Of a stretch of DNA of 64,000 bases, positions 45,259 through 55,684 are shown in pieces. The DNA is taken from contig NZ_JAMKMS010000011.1 in NCBI RefSeq assembly GCF_023634655.1, positions 62,001 to 126,000 of the forward strand, written 5' to 3'. Numbering within the stretch: the stretch's first letter is position 1; each line of letters begins with the position of its first letter. The DNA is from Vibrio methylphosphonaticus. Lineage in GTDB: Bacteria; Pseudomonadota; Gammaproteobacteria; Enterobacterales; Vibrionaceae. Position numbers and translations under genes: made by a program. Below the pieces are notes generated by a model, which was not told the DNA's origin, did not search any database, and saw only the letters and a program-made list of their open reading frames with translations.

Positions 45259-46379
45259 TACTTCGCCTCCTGCGTTAGAACTTCCACTTCCATACCGTCA
45301 CGTAATCGGGCAACACCGGCAATGACTATCTGATCATCGCGCTCAATCCCGCCCAATATTTGAATAGTAGAACGAGAAACTTTACCCGTTATTACTTTTT
45401 GCTTTCTTACCGTTGCACTGTTTCCATGACTAAGGTTTCCTTTGCTAAGATTTCCCTCACTAGAGATAACCCAGACATATTTTTCAAGATCATCTAACCC
45501 ATCACCATCTTGATTAAACACCGATTCAATCGGAACACTCACGCCCAAGTCCAACTTAATGCCGACATCTTTCGCCTTAGAGGTCACATCCACTGCCATC
45601 CCATCCAAAACAAACTCCTCTTCTGGCATCGGCATCACTAAAGTGGCAGTAAACGTCCCGAGTGCAGGGTCTGGCTCCGTGGTGAACTCTTTGAGCTGTG
45701 CTTCATATTCATTCCCAGAAGGAACTCTTACAAGCGCTGCAATGTGGCTTATATCGTTACTTTTCGGCTGATTTAGCGAGAAGCTATCGGGCATCTGTAT
45801 AATGATTTCCACTTCTTCGACGCTATGAATATTAACGACTTGCTGGCCAATTTGGACATTTTCAAATTGCTCCGCTGACACTCGTGAAATCACGCCATCC
45901 ACTGGCGCAAGCAGCTTAGTAAACGACAACCTCAACTGAGCCAGTTCGAGCTCTGCTCTAGCATAGGCGCGCTGTGCTGCTAGTTCATCAAATTGCGATT
46001 TAGCCAATAGCCCTTTCTTTACTAACGGACTCGAACGGCGATACTGACTATCGATCACCGAGTAACGAGCCTGCGCATTATCAACATCTAACTTGTAATC
46101 CGTTGGTTCGAGCGTGGCGAGAATATCGCCTTTTTTAACAAAGTCTCCTTCTTTAAGGGTGATGTTATTAATCTCTCCCGGTACCCGAAAACTCAAATGC
46201 GAACGATCGGCCGCCGTTGCCAATGCTGGAAAATACAATCTGTCTTTAAGTTCACCTTTACTGATCGTTGTCGCTCTCACTTTCGGAATTTCATTTCTTG
46301 CCTCTATGGGGGCTTTGTCGCAACCTACTAGCAAGGCAGCGATACCAAGTAGACTGACCAGGCGAAAATTCATCATCAT
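45258..46379 (-). CDS. vexJ: RND periplasmic adaptor lipoprotein (second adaptor)
   Basis: A 373-residue membrane fusion protein linking the RND pump to the outer membrane channel. A lipobox (LLVGC, Cys20) anchors it to the inner membrane. Lipoyl half-motifs flank a helical hairpin (LSFRVPGEINNITLKEGDFVKKGDILA and LAPVDGVISRVSAE). A polar, repetitive insert (SEGNLSKGNLSHGNSATV, about 310-327) is unusual. It overlaps vexI by 4 bp and vexK by 1 bp, so translation is coupled. Confidence 0.9.
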   Translation of the reverse strand: MMMNFRLVSLLGIAALLVGCDKAPIEARNEIPKVRATTISKGELKDRLYFPALATAADRSHLSFRVPGEINNITLKEGDFVKKGDILATLEPTDYKLDVDNAQARYSVIDSQYRRSSPLVKKGLLAKSQFDELAAQRAYARAELELAQLRLSFTKLLAPVDGVISRVSAEQFENVQIGQQVVNIHSVEEVEIIIQMPDSFSLNQPKSNDISHIAALVRVPSGNEYEAQLKEFTTEPDPALGTFTATLVMPMPEEEFVLDGMAVDVTSKAKDVGIKLDLGVSVPIESVFNQDGDGLDDLEKYVWVISSEGNLSKGNLSHGNSATVRKQKVITGKVSRSTIQILGGIERDDQIVIAGVARLRDGMEVEVLTQEAK

Positions 46380-47410
46380 AGCCCTCTTTCCTTAATCCAC
46401 TCACGGACCTTAATGCCCGCTTCTATGCCCTGAACACCCGAAATCACGATTTTGTCGCCATCTTCAAGCCCGGTAATCACTTGTCTTTTCTCATTCAGCT
46501 CCACGGCAACTTTTTCAACGATGCCATCTTCCGTGACTTTCCACACACATTGCTTGTCATTTTCTACAAACAACGCAGACACTGGGATAACAGTAGCTGC
46601 CGCACTCTTTGCCATCACTCTGACTTGCCCAGCCATACCCGGTAAAATACCAATATCAGATGGCCTCTCCATGACCATCGTCACTTTGTAACTGCCGGTT
46701 TTAGGGTCTGCTTCCGTGTCAATTTCTTGGAAAGTAAGCTCGTATTGATTACTTGGATACGCATCAAACGCCATTGATGCATCAATTTGGTTTTTACCTT
46801 GAAAGCGATTTAGTAAGTAATCGGGCAATTGGAATATAACCTTGAGCAGTTGGTTAGACTGAATATTCATCACCCCTTCTTTGGCTTGAATATACTCAAA
46901 GTTATCTGCGGGAATAATTGAAACGGTACCATCGTATGGCGCGACTAACTGAGCATAACTTAGGTTGGCTTTGGCTTGTGACCAATTTGCTCGCGCAGAC
47001 TTCATATTGGCATTGGCTTGATCATAATCTTGCTCGGAGACGACCTTTTCTTTGCGTAACTTTAATGCTCTTTGATACTGCACATCTGCCAGCCTAAAAT
47101 TCGCTTTTGCTTGTTTTTCTAATAGCAGATATTCGTCCGGATTAAGGCTGGCAAGCAAATCGCCCTTGTTGACGCTCTGACCCGAACGCACCATTATTTG
47201 TTCTAATTGTCCCGGTACCCTAAACGCCAACACCGCTTTATCACCGGCTTCAGACGTTGCAGGAAATGAACGCTCAAATTGGCTATTACCAACTGAAACA
47301 GAGAATAATTTTGCCGGGCGAGATTCCGGCTCGGGAATGGGAGGGGGAGCTTTTCCACATGCACTAAGCACTGCTACAACTAAAAATAATGCCGATAACT
47401 TCATGTTCAT
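46376..47410 (-). CDS. vexI: RND periplasmic adaptor lipoprotein (first adaptor)
   Basis: A 344-residue membrane fusion protein with a lipobox (VLSAC, Cys18), proline-rich linker (PPPIPEPE), lipoyl halves (LAFRVPGQLEQIMVRSGQSVNKGDLLA, LVAPYDGTVSIIPA) and a coiled-coil hairpin between them. It begins the three-gene operon. Two different adaptors for one pump suggest a mixed adaptor ring; this arrangement is known for V. cholerae VexIJK. Confidence 0.9.
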   Translation of the reverse strand: MNMKLSALFLVVAVLSACGKAPPPIPEPESRPAKLFSVSVGNSQFERSFPATSEAGDKAVLAFRVPGQLEQIMVRSGQSVNKGDLLASLNPDEYLLLEKQAKANFRLADVQYQRALKLRKEKVVSEQDYDQANANMKSARANWSQAKANLSYAQLVAPYDGTVSIIPADNFEYIQAKEGVMNIQSNQLLKVIFQLPDYLLNRFQGKNQIDASMAFDAYPSNQYELTFQEIDTEADPKTGSYKVTMVMERPSDIGILPGMAGQVRVMAKSAAATVIPVSALFVENDKQCVWKVTEDGIVEKVAVELNEKRQVITGLEDGDKIVISGVQGIEAGIKVREWIKERGL

Positions 47411-47544
47411 TTCTAACTACCCTATGTTAGCTTATAGTTAAAAAGATAGCCTAGAGCTCAACCCTCCGCCAACAAGTGATTAATTATTCGAAATTTTATC
47501 AGCTAGGTAGTCATTGAATACTCATCACCATGGTTAACTGGCAA

Positions 47545-47575
47545 CAAAAAACCCAGTGTCCTAAGACAGCTGGGC
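47545..47575 (-). terminator. Terminator of the psp operon
   Basis: On the minus strand AGCCCAGCTGTC / GACACTGGGT forms an imperfect stem followed by TTTTTTG, about 25 bp after pspC. Confidence 0.85.
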
Positions 47576-47597
47576 TCTAGCATGGTCAAAACATCAG

Positions 47598-47987
47598 TTA
47601 CAACTTACTAAATTCTCGGTTCACGGCATACGCATCCGACGTAACGTAGGCTTCCATACTGCGAAGTGAGCCTTCCATCTTATCCATGTCTTTTTCAATA
47701 GTGTTGAGGAGATCTTTAGCATTTTGCCCTTGTTTCCAAGGCTTGCTTTTGAGCGAGTGTTCTTGTTTCGATCTTAATTCTTCAACAAAATTGTCCGGTT
47801 GCTTCTCTAGCATCAAGCTCATTGCAACATACGCTAACAACACTAAGAAACTTCCCCCCAGCAAAGCCGCGGAGATAACCAAGATTCGAACTAACCACAC
47901 CTCAACACCAAAATAATTGGCAACCCCTGCACAGACGCCGGTTAGCTTACCGTTGACTGGATCCTTATAAAGGTCTTTATGCGTCAT
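47598..47987 (-). CDS. pspC: Phage shock protein C
   Basis: The start is set at 47987 (MTHKDLYKD), giving 129 residues with GGAG upstream. The PspC domain is visible as LTGVCAGVANYFGVEVWLVRI, followed by one long membrane segment (about 35-60). PspC senses membrane stress and, with PspB, pulls PspA off PspF. The C-terminal coiled-coil (KDLLNTIEKDMDKMEGSLRSM) matches the family. It overlaps the end of pspB by 11 bp. Confidence 0.95.
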   Translation of the reverse strand: MTHKDLYKDPVNGKLTGVCAGVANYFGVEVWLVRILVISAALLGGSFLVLLAYVAMSLMLEKQPDNFVEELRSKQEHSLKSKPWKQGQNAKDLLNTIEKDMDKMEGSLRSMEAYVTSDAYAVNREFSKL

Positions 47988-48213
47988 AATTCTGTCTCCA
48001 CTTCGGTGACTCCGCATCTAAGATTCGTTCTAAGCTCTCGACGCGACGCTGCATACTTTCCGCTCTTACTGACAACGCTTGCAGCTTCTCAAATTCTTTA
48101 GAAGACAAACCAGACTCAGACTTACGCTTACTTCGATAATGAAGAAACAACCATAGCGGCGCCACGAATATTAAAAAGACAATAACGGGTCCAGCAATAA
48201 GAAAAGTCGACAT
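47977..48213 (-). CDS. pspB: Phage shock protein B
   Basis: A 78-residue inner membrane protein with one N-terminal membrane helix (residues 4-26), a basic RSKRKSE segment and a cytoplasmic coiled coil (EFEKLQALSVRAESMQRRV). It acts with PspC in the stress-sensing complex. It lies 9 bp after pspA and overlaps pspC. Confidence 0.96.
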   Translation of the reverse strand: MSTFLIAGPVIVFLIFVAPLWLFLHYRSKRKSESGLSSKEFEKLQALSVRAESMQRRVESLERILDAESPKWRQNYDA

Positions 48214-48222
48214 AGTTATCTC

Positions 48223-48891
48223 CTATTTGTTTTTATTCATCTGTTCTTTTAGCTTAGCCAACTCTTGGTCAATTTCGTCTTGCGCTTGCAACTCGGCAAA
48301 CTCTTGGTCTAAAGACTTAGCGTTACCGCTATTGGCGTACAGATCGGCCTCTGCTTCCAATTCATCCACTTTACGCGAGTACTGTTCAAATTTCGCCATC
48401 GATTCATGAGTACGACTCGTATGGAGGTGCTTTTGCACATCACGACGGTTATTAGCGGTCTGTGAGCGAATCATCAATGCTTGCTGCTTAGAACGTGTTT
48501 CGATGATCTTTGATTCAAGTTTACTTATTTCATTGGTTAGCTTATCAATAGTCTCTTCAACTAAGGTCTGTTCATCGTGCAGGCCTTTAACGATTTTCTC
48601 TACTTTTTGCTTTTCAATCAGTGCCGCTCGAGCCAGCTCTTCTCTTTGCTTAGTCAATGCCAACGTCGCTTTGTGCTGCCATTCAACAATTTGTTCCTCT
48701 AATGACTTGACCTTACGAGCCAGCTCTTTTTTATCTGCAATGGCTTTTGCCGAGTTAGTGCGAACTTCCACCAAGGTGTCTTCCATTTCTTGGATGATCA
48801 GGCGAATCATCTTCTCCGGATCTTCAGCCTTGTCTAAAAGAGCGCTAACGTTAGAATTTACGATATCAGCGAAACGAGAAAAAATACCCAT
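48223..48891 (-). CDS. pspA: Phage shock protein A
   Basis: A 222-residue coiled-coil protein that inhibits PspF in unstressed cells and assembles on damaged inner membrane to limit proton leak. The N-terminal amphipathic helix MGIFSRFADIVNSNVSALL and EDPEKMIRLIIQEMED are diagnostic. AGGAG precedes the ATG. It is the first gene of pspABC, downstream of a sigma-54 promoter and divergent from pspF. Confidence 0.97.
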   Translation of the reverse strand: MGIFSRFADIVNSNVSALLDKAEDPEKMIRLIIQEMEDTLVEVRTNSAKAIADKKELARKVKSLEEQIVEWQHKATLALTKQREELARAALIEKQKVEKIVKGLHDEQTLVEETIDKLTNEISKLESKIIETRSKQQALMIRSQTANNRRDVQKHLHTSRTHESMAKFEQYSRKVDELEAEADLYANSGNAKSLDQEFAELQAQDEIDQELAKLKEQMNKNK

Positions 48892-48950
48892 AATACATCT
48901 CCTAAAAATAACGTGGTGTCATGAAACTAATCGAGTGTTATGAAAGACAC

Positions 48951-48966
48951 TCCAAGTTTCATGCCA
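48951..48966 (-). promoter_or_regulatory. Sigma-54 promoter of pspABC
   Basis: On the minus strand TGGCATGAAACTTGGA fits the -24/-12 pattern: GG at -24, ten bases, then TTGG in place of the usual TTGC. It is about 60 bp upstream of the pspA ATG. PspF, encoded divergently, is the expected activator, binding in 48970-49045. Confidence 0.75.
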
Positions 48967-49081
48967 GTTTTACAAAGCCAATGTTAACAATATGTTAGCT
49001 CAATCATTCGCATTTCATTATTAGCCTGCTAATATAATTGACCAATAGTTGGTAAAAAAAACCACATCTAAGGACTGTCAC

Positions 49082-50158
49082 ATGGCGCAAAACCTCATTG
49101 GTGAATCTCCTCGCTTTTTAGCCGTTCTCGATAAAGTCTCAAGGCTGGCACCGATTAATCGCCCGGTACTGGTTATTGGCGAAAGAGGAACCGGCAAGGA
49201 GCTCATTGCCCAGCGCCTTCACTACCTTTCCACACGCTGGGATCACCCTCTGATTTCGCTAAACTGCTCAACATTAAGTGACGGGCTCATCGACTCTGAG
49301 TTATTTGGTCATGAATCTGGCGCATTTACCGGCGCAAAAGGTCGCCACCTAGGACGATTTGAACGTGCAGAAAATGGCACATTGTTTTTAGATGAATTGG
49401 CCACAACGCCGCTATCGGTTCAAGAAAAACTATTACGTGTCATTGAATATGGTCAATATGAGCGTGTCGGCGGAATAAAAGCACTAGAAGCCAATGTAAG
49501 GTTGGTGTGCGCGACTAATGAAGATTTACCAGCGTTAGCGCAAAAAGGTAAGTTCAGGGCAGACTTATTAGATAGGCTCGCGTTCGATGTGATTCAGCTT
49601 CCACCGCTAAGAGCCCGCCAAGACGACATTGCGTTACTGGCTGAGCACTTTGCTATCAAGATGTGCAGAGAACTTGGGCTACCTCTGTTTGTCGGTTTCA
49701 CTTCCCAAGCTTGGCGTAGTATTCATGAATACCCTTGGCCTGGAAATGTCCGTGAACTCAAAAATGTTATTGAACGCGCTGTTTATCAGCACGGTACGAG
49801 CTCACACCCAATCAATACGCTCACTTTTAACCCGTTTAACAACGACTTCCCGTCATTAAACTCAGAGGCTGCGAAAAACCCGGCTATAAATGCCGTTACT
49901 GAATCCGTCAATGCAGATTCGGAAGGCATCACTCCCGCCGTAACACCCGATAATGACCCTTTGCAGGCATCATCCACACCACTCCCTGATACCCTAACCT
50001 TTCCTATTGACTTCAAATTATGGAAAGAAGAGCAAGCAGTCATTGTAATTCGTGCGGCGTTAGAGCAAGCACAATACAATCAAAGAACCGCCGCTAAAAT
50101 GCTGAGCTTAAGCTATGATCAGCTAAGAGGGCTGGTTAGAAAGCACAAACTCATATGA
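49082..50158 (+). CDS. pspF: Psp operon transcriptional activator PspF
   Basis: The start is set at 49082 (MAQNLIGESP) with AAGGAC upstream. The 358-residue protein is an AAA+ sigma-54 activator without an N-terminal sensor domain, as for PspF. Walker A GERGTGKE, the GAFTGA loop (ESGAFTGAKGR), Walker B TLFLDELA and the helix-turn-helix at the end (NQRTAAKMLSLSYDQLRGLVRKHKL) are all present. The linker between AAA+ and DNA-binding domain (about 255-315) is longer and low in complexity compared with E. coli. Confidence 0.95.
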   Translation: MAQNLIGESPRFLAVLDKVSRLAPINRPVLVIGERGTGKELIAQRLHYLSTRWDHPLISLNCSTLSDGLIDSELFGHESGAFTGAKGRHLGRFERAENGTLFLDELATTPLSVQEKLLRVIEYGQYERVGGIKALEANVRLVCATNEDLPALAQKGKFRADLLDRLAFDVIQLPPLRARQDDIALLAEHFAIKMCRELGLPLFVGFTSQAWRSIHEYPWPGNVRELKNVIERAVYQHGTSSHPINTLTFNPFNNDFPSLNSEAAKNPAINAVTESVNADSEGITPAVTPDNDPLQASSTPLPDTLTFPIDFKLWKEEQAVIVIRAALEQAQYNQRTAAKMLSLSYDQLRGLVRKHKLI

Positions 50159-50298
50159 AGGCGCTCAAAGAGTCACCATTAAAATAAATAAAATCGTCGA
50201 TAACTACTTGTCGTTATTGGTTTAACCATCAAATTAGTGGTAAATTACTCTGTTCTCAATACAGATATTACGTTCACTAAAATGAATGTAGCGTGTTT

Positions 50299-51918
50299 AT
50301 GAAGGCATTACTAAAACTATCCATTACACTTTGCAGTATCGCGCTTGTCGCTGGCTGTGAGGATACGATCGACCATACGAAAGTTCGACAGGACGGTTTC
50401 GTGTATTGCGATCAAGGTCGCCCAAGTACATTTAACCCTCAATTAGTCGACGGTGGCATTACTGTCGAAGCGATCGCGCCTCAATTATATGACACGTTAC
50501 TCACGCTTAATTCAGGCACTCATCAACCGGTGCCCAATCTGGCAAAAAGCTGGACGGTAGATGAAAGCGGTACTGTCTATACCTTTAAGCTGCGCGATAA
50601 TATCCAATTCCAAACCACGGATTGGTTCTCCCCAACTCGAGCGCTAAATGCCGAGGATGTGGTATTTAGCTTTGAGCGTATTTTGGACCCGAGCCACCCT
50701 TATCATCAAGTGGGTGGTAGCGTGTATCCATGGTTTGCGGGTATCAACTTTGCTTCGTTGGTCACCCATGTTATTGCCATCGATGATCAAACCGTACAAT
50801 TCACGCTATCGAAACCAGACAACTCCTTCTTGTCCAATATTTCAACGGCACACGCACCAATATTCTCTGCCGAATACGGTAAAATATTGCAACAAGAAGA
50901 CAATAAGCTCAATCTCGACACACACCCTATTGGAACCGGACCATTTTACTTGGACGAGTATCAAGTTGCCGATCTCGTGCGCTTAAAGCGTCACGACAAT
51001 TACTGGCGTGGCCCCGTTGAAATGGACCAAGTGGTTTTCGACATCTCCCACCGAGGAGCTGGAGCACTGGCGAAATTATTGCGTGGTGAATGTGACGTAC
51101 TCAACTCACCAGTATCGAGTCAAATACCCATTATTCAGAAAGAAGACTCTGTCGTACTGCAAGCTAAGCCAGCGATGAACGTGTCATTTATTGCACTTAA
51201 TACCCAGCATCCTGCACTCAGTGACCAACGCGTCCGCAAAGCCCTTAATCTCGCCATTAACCGAGATAATATTCTCGAAGCGGTCTACTACGACAGCGGT
51301 GAAAAAGCCTATACGCTATTACCACCAAGCTCTTGGGCCTATCAAAAAGACCAAATTCAAGTGCGTTATGACCGTAATTATGCGATGGCGTTACTTCGTG
51401 ACGCAGGCTATGACAATGGATTAGAGCTCACGATGGCGGTTCCACTCGAACCCCGAGTATATAACCCGAGCCCGAGAAAAACGGCAGAGCTTATCCAAGC
51501 AAACCTTGCCGATGTGGGTGTCACACTTAATTTACTCACCGATGAACGCGTTGACCGCATTGAGTTAGCCAACATCCAAGAGGTGGATTTATTACTGACG
51601 GGCTGGGTTGGCAATACTGGCGATCCCGATAACTATTTAAGACCATTACTCTCCTGTTCATCAAAACGGGAAGGACTCAACCTTTCAATGTGGTGTAATG
51701 ACGACTTTGACTTTTTACTTGATCTTGCGCTTGAAGTGAGCGAACCCCGTTACCGCGTTAATTTGTATCGACAAGCTCAGAACATTCTGTTCGAACAAGT
51801 GCCGATCATCCCGATTGCACATGGACGAAAATATCAAGCGCATGTTGATGACCTGACTGGGTTTCGAACTAGTCCATTTAATGCCCAACCGTTTGACCAA
51901 GTCGTGAGGTTAAAATAG
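50299..51918 (+). CDS. sapA: SapA, peptide ABC transporter substrate-binding lipoprotein
   Basis: A 539-residue solute-binding protein of the DppA/OppA class. A lipobox (LVAGC, Cys20) follows the signal segment. Family blocks are GTGPFYLDEYQVADLVRLKRHDNYWRG and LALNLAINR-type KALNLAINRDNI. In enterobacteria Sap proteins bind antimicrobial peptides or putrescine-related substrates. A GTG two codons upstream (50293) is an alternative start; neither has a strong ribosome site. It heads sapABCDF. Confidence 0.92.
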   Translation: MKALLKLSITLCSIALVAGCEDTIDHTKVRQDGFVYCDQGRPSTFNPQLVDGGITVEAIAPQLYDTLLTLNSGTHQPVPNLAKSWTVDESGTVYTFKLRDNIQFQTTDWFSPTRALNAEDVVFSFERILDPSHPYHQVGGSVYPWFAGINFASLVTHVIAIDDQTVQFTLSKPDNSFLSNISTAHAPIFSAEYGKILQQEDNKLNLDTHPIGTGPFYLDEYQVADLVRLKRHDNYWRGPVEMDQVVFDISHRGAGALAKLLRGECDVLNSPVSSQIPIIQKEDSVVLQAKPAMNVSFIALNTQHPALSDQRVRKALNLAINRDNILEAVYYDSGEKAYTLLPPSSWAYQKDQIQVRYDRNYAMALLRDAGYDNGLELTMAVPLEPRVYNPSPRKTAELIQANLADVGVTLNLLTDERVDRIELANIQEVDLLLTGWVGNTGDPDNYLRPLLSCSSKREGLNLSMWCNDDFDFLLDLALEVSEPRYRVNLYRQAQNILFEQVPIIPIAHGRKYQAHVDDLTGFRTSPFNAQPFDQVVRLK

Positions 51919-52881
51919 ATGTTCTGGTATGCGATTCGCCGACTCAATTTGTTCGTCATCACCTTGCTTATCCTGACGCTTGTTGGCTATAACTTATTGC
52001 GCCTAGAGCCTGACTCTTTTTGGGCACAACAAACATTTTTTCAAGGTTGGATTCACTATGTCGGCCAGCTGACAAAACTGGATTTTGGGTTAACGAAAGC
52101 CGGTGTTCCGATCATTGATGAGCTCACCGCGGTTCTACCTGCAACATTAGAATTGTGCTTTGCCGCCTTTACTATTTCCGTTTTGATTGGCATCCCCGCC
52201 GGTACGATCGCAGGCATGAAAAAAGGCAAGTGGCTCGATAACATCATCTCTTTTTCATCGATGGTGGGTTATGCTGCCCCACTATTTTGGATTGCACTGT
52301 TGATGATTATGTATTTTTCACTCAACTTTCAATGGTTTCCCGTCGCTGGTCGCTATGACTTACTCTATGAAATTGACCACGTCACTGGTTTTGCATTAAT
52401 CGATGCCCTACTTTCGGATGGACCATACCGACGCGAAGCGCTACAAAGCGTTATCGAACATATGATTCTTCCTTGTTTCGTCCTTGCACTTTCTCCTACG
52501 ATGCAAGTCATCAGGATGATGCGTACTTCAGTAACGGAAGTGATGGCACAGAACTACATTCGAGCGGCTCGAATCAAAGGTTTATCCAATTACGAAATCG
52601 TAATTGAGCATGTATTGCGAAACGCCATACCACCAATAATACCTAAACTGGGTGTTCAACTGTCGAGTATGATTACCCTCGCGATTATGACGGAATCCAT
52701 TTTTAACTGGCCAGGTATCGGTCGTTGGCTCTTGGACGCCTTATCAAGTCAAGATTACGCATCAATACAAGCTGGTGTAATGGTCGTTGCGACCATTGTG
52801 CTCGCAGCAAGTATCTTATCCGATATTATCGGCGCAATGATCAACCCGTTAGTTAGGAAGGAATGGTATGCTGTCAGATAA
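51919..52881 (+). CDS. sapB: SapB, ABC transporter permease
   Basis: A 320-residue inner membrane permease with about six helices. The cytoplasmic ABC-contact loop EVMAQNYIRAARIKGLSNYEIVIEHVLRNA carries the EAA motif. It begins immediately after the sapA stop and overlaps sapC by 14 bp. Confidence 0.95.
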   Translation: MFWYAIRRLNLFVITLLILTLVGYNLLRLEPDSFWAQQTFFQGWIHYVGQLTKLDFGLTKAGVPIIDELTAVLPATLELCFAAFTISVLIGIPAGTIAGMKKGKWLDNIISFSSMVGYAAPLFWIALLMIMYFSLNFQWFPVAGRYDLLYEIDHVTGFALIDALLSDGPYRREALQSVIEHMILPCFVLALSPTMQVIRMMRTSVTEVMAQNYIRAARIKGLSNYEIVIEHVLRNAIPPIIPKLGVQLSSMITLAIMTESIFNWPGIGRWLLDALSSQDYASIQAGVMVVATIVLAASILSDIIGAMINPLVRKEWYAVR

Positions 52882-53755
52882 CATCTATCAGGAAGAGCGT
52901 ATTCCAACCCAACTCGAGCGTTTTTGGCGAAGCTATCGAAGTAACAGCCTATCCATGTTTGGACTTTGGTGTTTTGGGCTGATCATTCTCATTACGCTCT
53001 CCTCTCCATGGCTCGCCCCACATGACCCAATGGCACAAAGCTCGTTTTTGCTTATTCCGCCATCTTGGGACCCAGCAGGGACAGTCGAGTTCTTTTTTGG
53101 TACCGATGATTTAGGTCGTGACATTCTTTCGCGGATTATCGATGGCTCTCGCTTATCTTTCGGTGCGGCGGTCATTATTACCGTTATTGCGGCCCTAGTG
53201 GGCTGTTTTATAGGCATCCTAGCGGGTATGACAAAGGGTTTACTATCGAGTATCTTGAACCACCTTCTTGATACCGTGATGTCAATTCCATCATTATTAC
53301 TTGCTATCATTTTTGTGGCATTTTTAGGCCCCGGTGAATACAACATTCTACTTGCCATCTGTCTAGCGTTGATCCCTCGCTTTGTTCGTACCGTCTATGT
53401 AGCGGTGCATACCGAAGTGGAAAAAGACTACATTATGGCCGCCCGCCTCGATGGAGCCAATGACTTCTACTTACTGTGGAACTCGATTTTGCCAAATATT
53501 TTCTCCATTATTGCTGCCGAATTCACCTTCGCATTGTCCATCGCAATTTTAGATATTACTGCGCTGGGCTTTTTAGGGTTAGGTGCTCAAGCCCCTAGTA
53601 GTGAATGGGGTGCAGTATTGGGTGATGCAGCAGAGCTTCTTTATCTCGCACCCTGGACGGTGGTCTTACCCGGCCTTGCGATTTTATGTGTGGTTGTCGT
53701 CATCAACATCGTCGGCGAAGGCGTGCGCAGCGCGTTAAACGCGGGAGTGGAATAA
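52868..53755 (+). CDS. sapC: SapC, ABC transporter permease
   Basis: A 295-residue permease of the OppC type: an N-terminal helix (about 35-55), [21 protein letters not shown], and the EAA loop [35 protein letters not shown] is the ribosome site inside sapB. It forms a dimer with SapB. Its stop shares a base with the sapD start. Confidence 0.95.
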   Translation: MLSDNIYQEERIPTQLERFWRSYRSNSLSMFGLWCFGLIILITLSSPWLAPHDPMAQSSFLLIPPSWDPAGTVEFFFGTDDLGRDILSRIIDGSRLSFGAAVIITVIAALVGCFIGILAGMTKGLLSSILNHLLDTVMSIPSLLLAIIFVAFLGPGEYNILLAICLALIPRFVRTVYVAVHTEVEKDYIMAARLDGANDFYLLWNSILPNIFSIIAAEFTFALSIAILDITALGFLGLGAQAPSSEWGAVLGDAAELLYLAPWTVVLPGLAILCVVVVINIVGEGVRSALNAGVE

Positions 53756-54750
53756 TGCCTGTATTAGATATTCGTCATTTAACGATCGAAATTGAAACCC
53801 CACAAGGTTTAGTTAAAGCCGTCGACAGAATGAGCTTTACCATTAATGACGGTGAAATTCGTGGGCTTGTTGGCGAATCTGGATCCGGAAAAAGCTTAGT
53901 TGCCAAAGCCATCGTTGGCGTATGTAAAGAAAACTGGCGGGTCTCTGCCGACCGCATGCGCCTTGGTAACATCGACCTATTGCAACTCACACCACGTGAA
54001 AGACGTCGAGTCATCGCCCGCGATGTCGCGATGATTTTCCAGGAACCATCTACCTGTCTGGACCCATCAGAAGAAGTGGGACGTCAGCTAATTGAATCGA
54101 TTCCTTCACGATCCTTCGACGGCAAGTGGTGGGAGCGATTTAAATGGCGTAAAAAGCAAGCTATAGCACTCTTGCATAAAGTCGGCATCAAAGAGCATAC
54201 TCGCGTCATGCACAGCTATCCGTATGAGCTCACCGATGGCGAATGTCAAAAAATCATGATTGCCATGGCGATTGCAGCTAAGCCGAAGCTACTGATTGCC
54301 GACGAGCCGACTAACGATTTGGACCCGATTACTCAGTCGCAGATCTTACGCTTACTGAGCCGTATGAATCAGCTCCATAACACCACATTGATCCTCATTG
54401 GCCATGATTTAACCACCATTACCCAATGGGCAACGCGTATTACCGTGATGTATTGTGGACAGTCTGTTGAGTCTGCTGACACCAAAAAGATCTTGGAGAT
54501 GCCCAAGCACCCTTATACCGTTGCTTTATTGAAAGCGATGCCAGACTTTGGTGATTGGATCCCGCATAAAGAAAAGCTACAGTCTTTGCCTGGTTCCATT
54601 CCACCGCTTCAGCACCTCCCTATCGGTTGCCGGCTCGGTCCTCGCTGTCCTTATGCGCAAAGGCAATGTGTCGAAATTCCACCCGTCAAACGAGTGAAAA
54701 ACCATAAATTCAGCTGTCACTTCCCGCTGAATACGGAGAAAAAAGCATGA
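53755..54750 (+). CDS. sapD: SapD, ABC transporter ATP-binding protein
   Basis: The start at 53755 overlaps the sapC stop (TAATG) and gives [15 protein letters not shown]; the longer frame from 53686 reads out of sapC and is not real. The 331-residue ATPase has Walker A GESGSGKS and a degenerate signature ([18 protein letters not shown] instead of LSGGQ). Walker B is [12 protein letters not shown]. The C-terminal oligopeptide-transporter extension [15 protein letters not shown] is conserved. In E. coli SapD also affects Trk potassium uptake. Confidence 0.94.
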   Translation: MPVLDIRHLTIEIETPQGLVKAVDRMSFTINDGEIRGLVGESGSGKSLVAKAIVGVCKENWRVSADRMRLGNIDLLQLTPRERRRVIARDVAMIFQEPSTCLDPSEEVGRQLIESIPSRSFDGKWWERFKWRKKQAIALLHKVGIKEHTRVMHSYPYELTDGECQKIMIAMAIAAKPKLLIADEPTNDLDPITQSQILRLLSRMNQLHNTTLILIGHDLTTITQWATRITVMYCGQSVESADTKKILEMPKHPYTVALLKAMPDFGDWIPHKEKLQSLPGSIPPLQHLPIGCRLGPRCPYAQRQCVEIPPVKRVKNHKFSCHFPLNTEKKA

Positions 54751-55532
54751 GTGCATTGTTAGAAGTCACAGGGCTTAAAAAGGACTTTGTGACTCGTTCA
54801 AAGCTTTTTCAGAAAAAAATTCAACATGCAGTTAAGCCCGTCAGCTTTAGCCTGGAAGCGGGTCAAACTATTGGTTTTATTGGTAAGAATGGGTCTGGTA
54901 AGTCGACACTGGCTCGCATGTTAGCAGGTGTTGTCGAGCCCACTGCCGGAGAAATACGTGTCAATGGCGATTTGCTAGAACACAAGGATTACTCCACACG
55001 CTGTAAGCTGATTCGCATGATTTTCCAAGATCCCAACACCTCTTTGAATCCAAGAATACAAATTGGTCGGATTCTGGAAGGACCACTTAAACGAAATACC
55101 AACATGCCACCAGAAGCACGAATGCGACGCGTAAAAGACACATTAGTCCGAGTTGGTCTACTACCAGAACACGCTTACTTTTACCCACAGATGCTCGCTA
55201 CCGGTCAAAAACAACGTATTTGTTTGGCACGAGCACTTATCCTACAGCCTTCTATCATCGTTGCTGACGAGGCACTCAATGGCTTGGATATGGCGATGCG
55301 CTCGCAAATTATTAACCTATTTTTAGAGCTGCAAGAAGAAATGGGCGTGGCGTTTGTCTACGTGTCGCAACATTTAGGGATAGTTAAACACATTACGGAC
55401 AAAGTGATGGTGATGCATGAAGGCGACGTGGTTGAATACGGCGATACACAAGACATCCTCACCACACCTCAACATATTGTGACGCAGCGAATGGTCGAGA
55501 GTCATTTTAATAAAAAGCCAGTTTACCGCTAG
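54747..55532 (+). CDS. sapF: SapF, ABC transporter ATP-binding protein
   Basis: A 261-residue ATPase pairing with SapD. Walker A is GKNGSGKS and Walker B is [12 protein letters not shown]. The signature region reads [19 protein letters not shown], lacking the usual LSGGQ, as in enterobacterial SapF. It overlaps sapD by 4 bp and ends the operon. Confidence 0.94.
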   Translation: MSALLEVTGLKKDFVTRSKLFQKKIQHAVKPVSFSLEAGQTIGFIGKNGSGKSTLARMLAGVVEPTAGEIRVNGDLLEHKDYSTRCKLIRMIFQDPNTSLNPRIQIGRILEGPLKRNTNMPPEARMRRVKDTLVRVGLLPEHAYFYPQMLATGQKQRICLARALILQPSIIVADEALNGLDMAMRSQIINLFLELQEEMGVAFVYVSQHLGIVKHITDKVMVMHEGDVVEYGDTQDILTTPQHIVTQRMVESHFNKKPVYR

Positions 55533-55578
55533 TATTTAAATTAACGTTGGTATTTAAATTAACGCTACTATTTAAATT
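55533..55578. repeat. 18-bp tandem repeat just after sapF, three copies
   Basis: TATTTAAATT recurs at 55533, 55551 and 55569. The first two units (TATTTAAATTAACG plus four variable bases) are nearly complete copies. It begins directly at the sapF stop. Confidence 0.9.
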
Positions 55579-55684
55579 TTCACTAAGACTTAAACCGCTC
55601 TTTTCCGTCTCCCCATCAATATTTCTCGGCATGTGCTTCACACTGACGCTTTAGTGTATAGAGACATTTAGGGTGGGACATACC

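Noticed and set aside
53686..53754. 23-residue N-terminal extension of SapD
   Set aside because: It reads Arg-rich sequence out of the end of sapC; the ATG overlapping the sapC stop fits the conserved SapD start.
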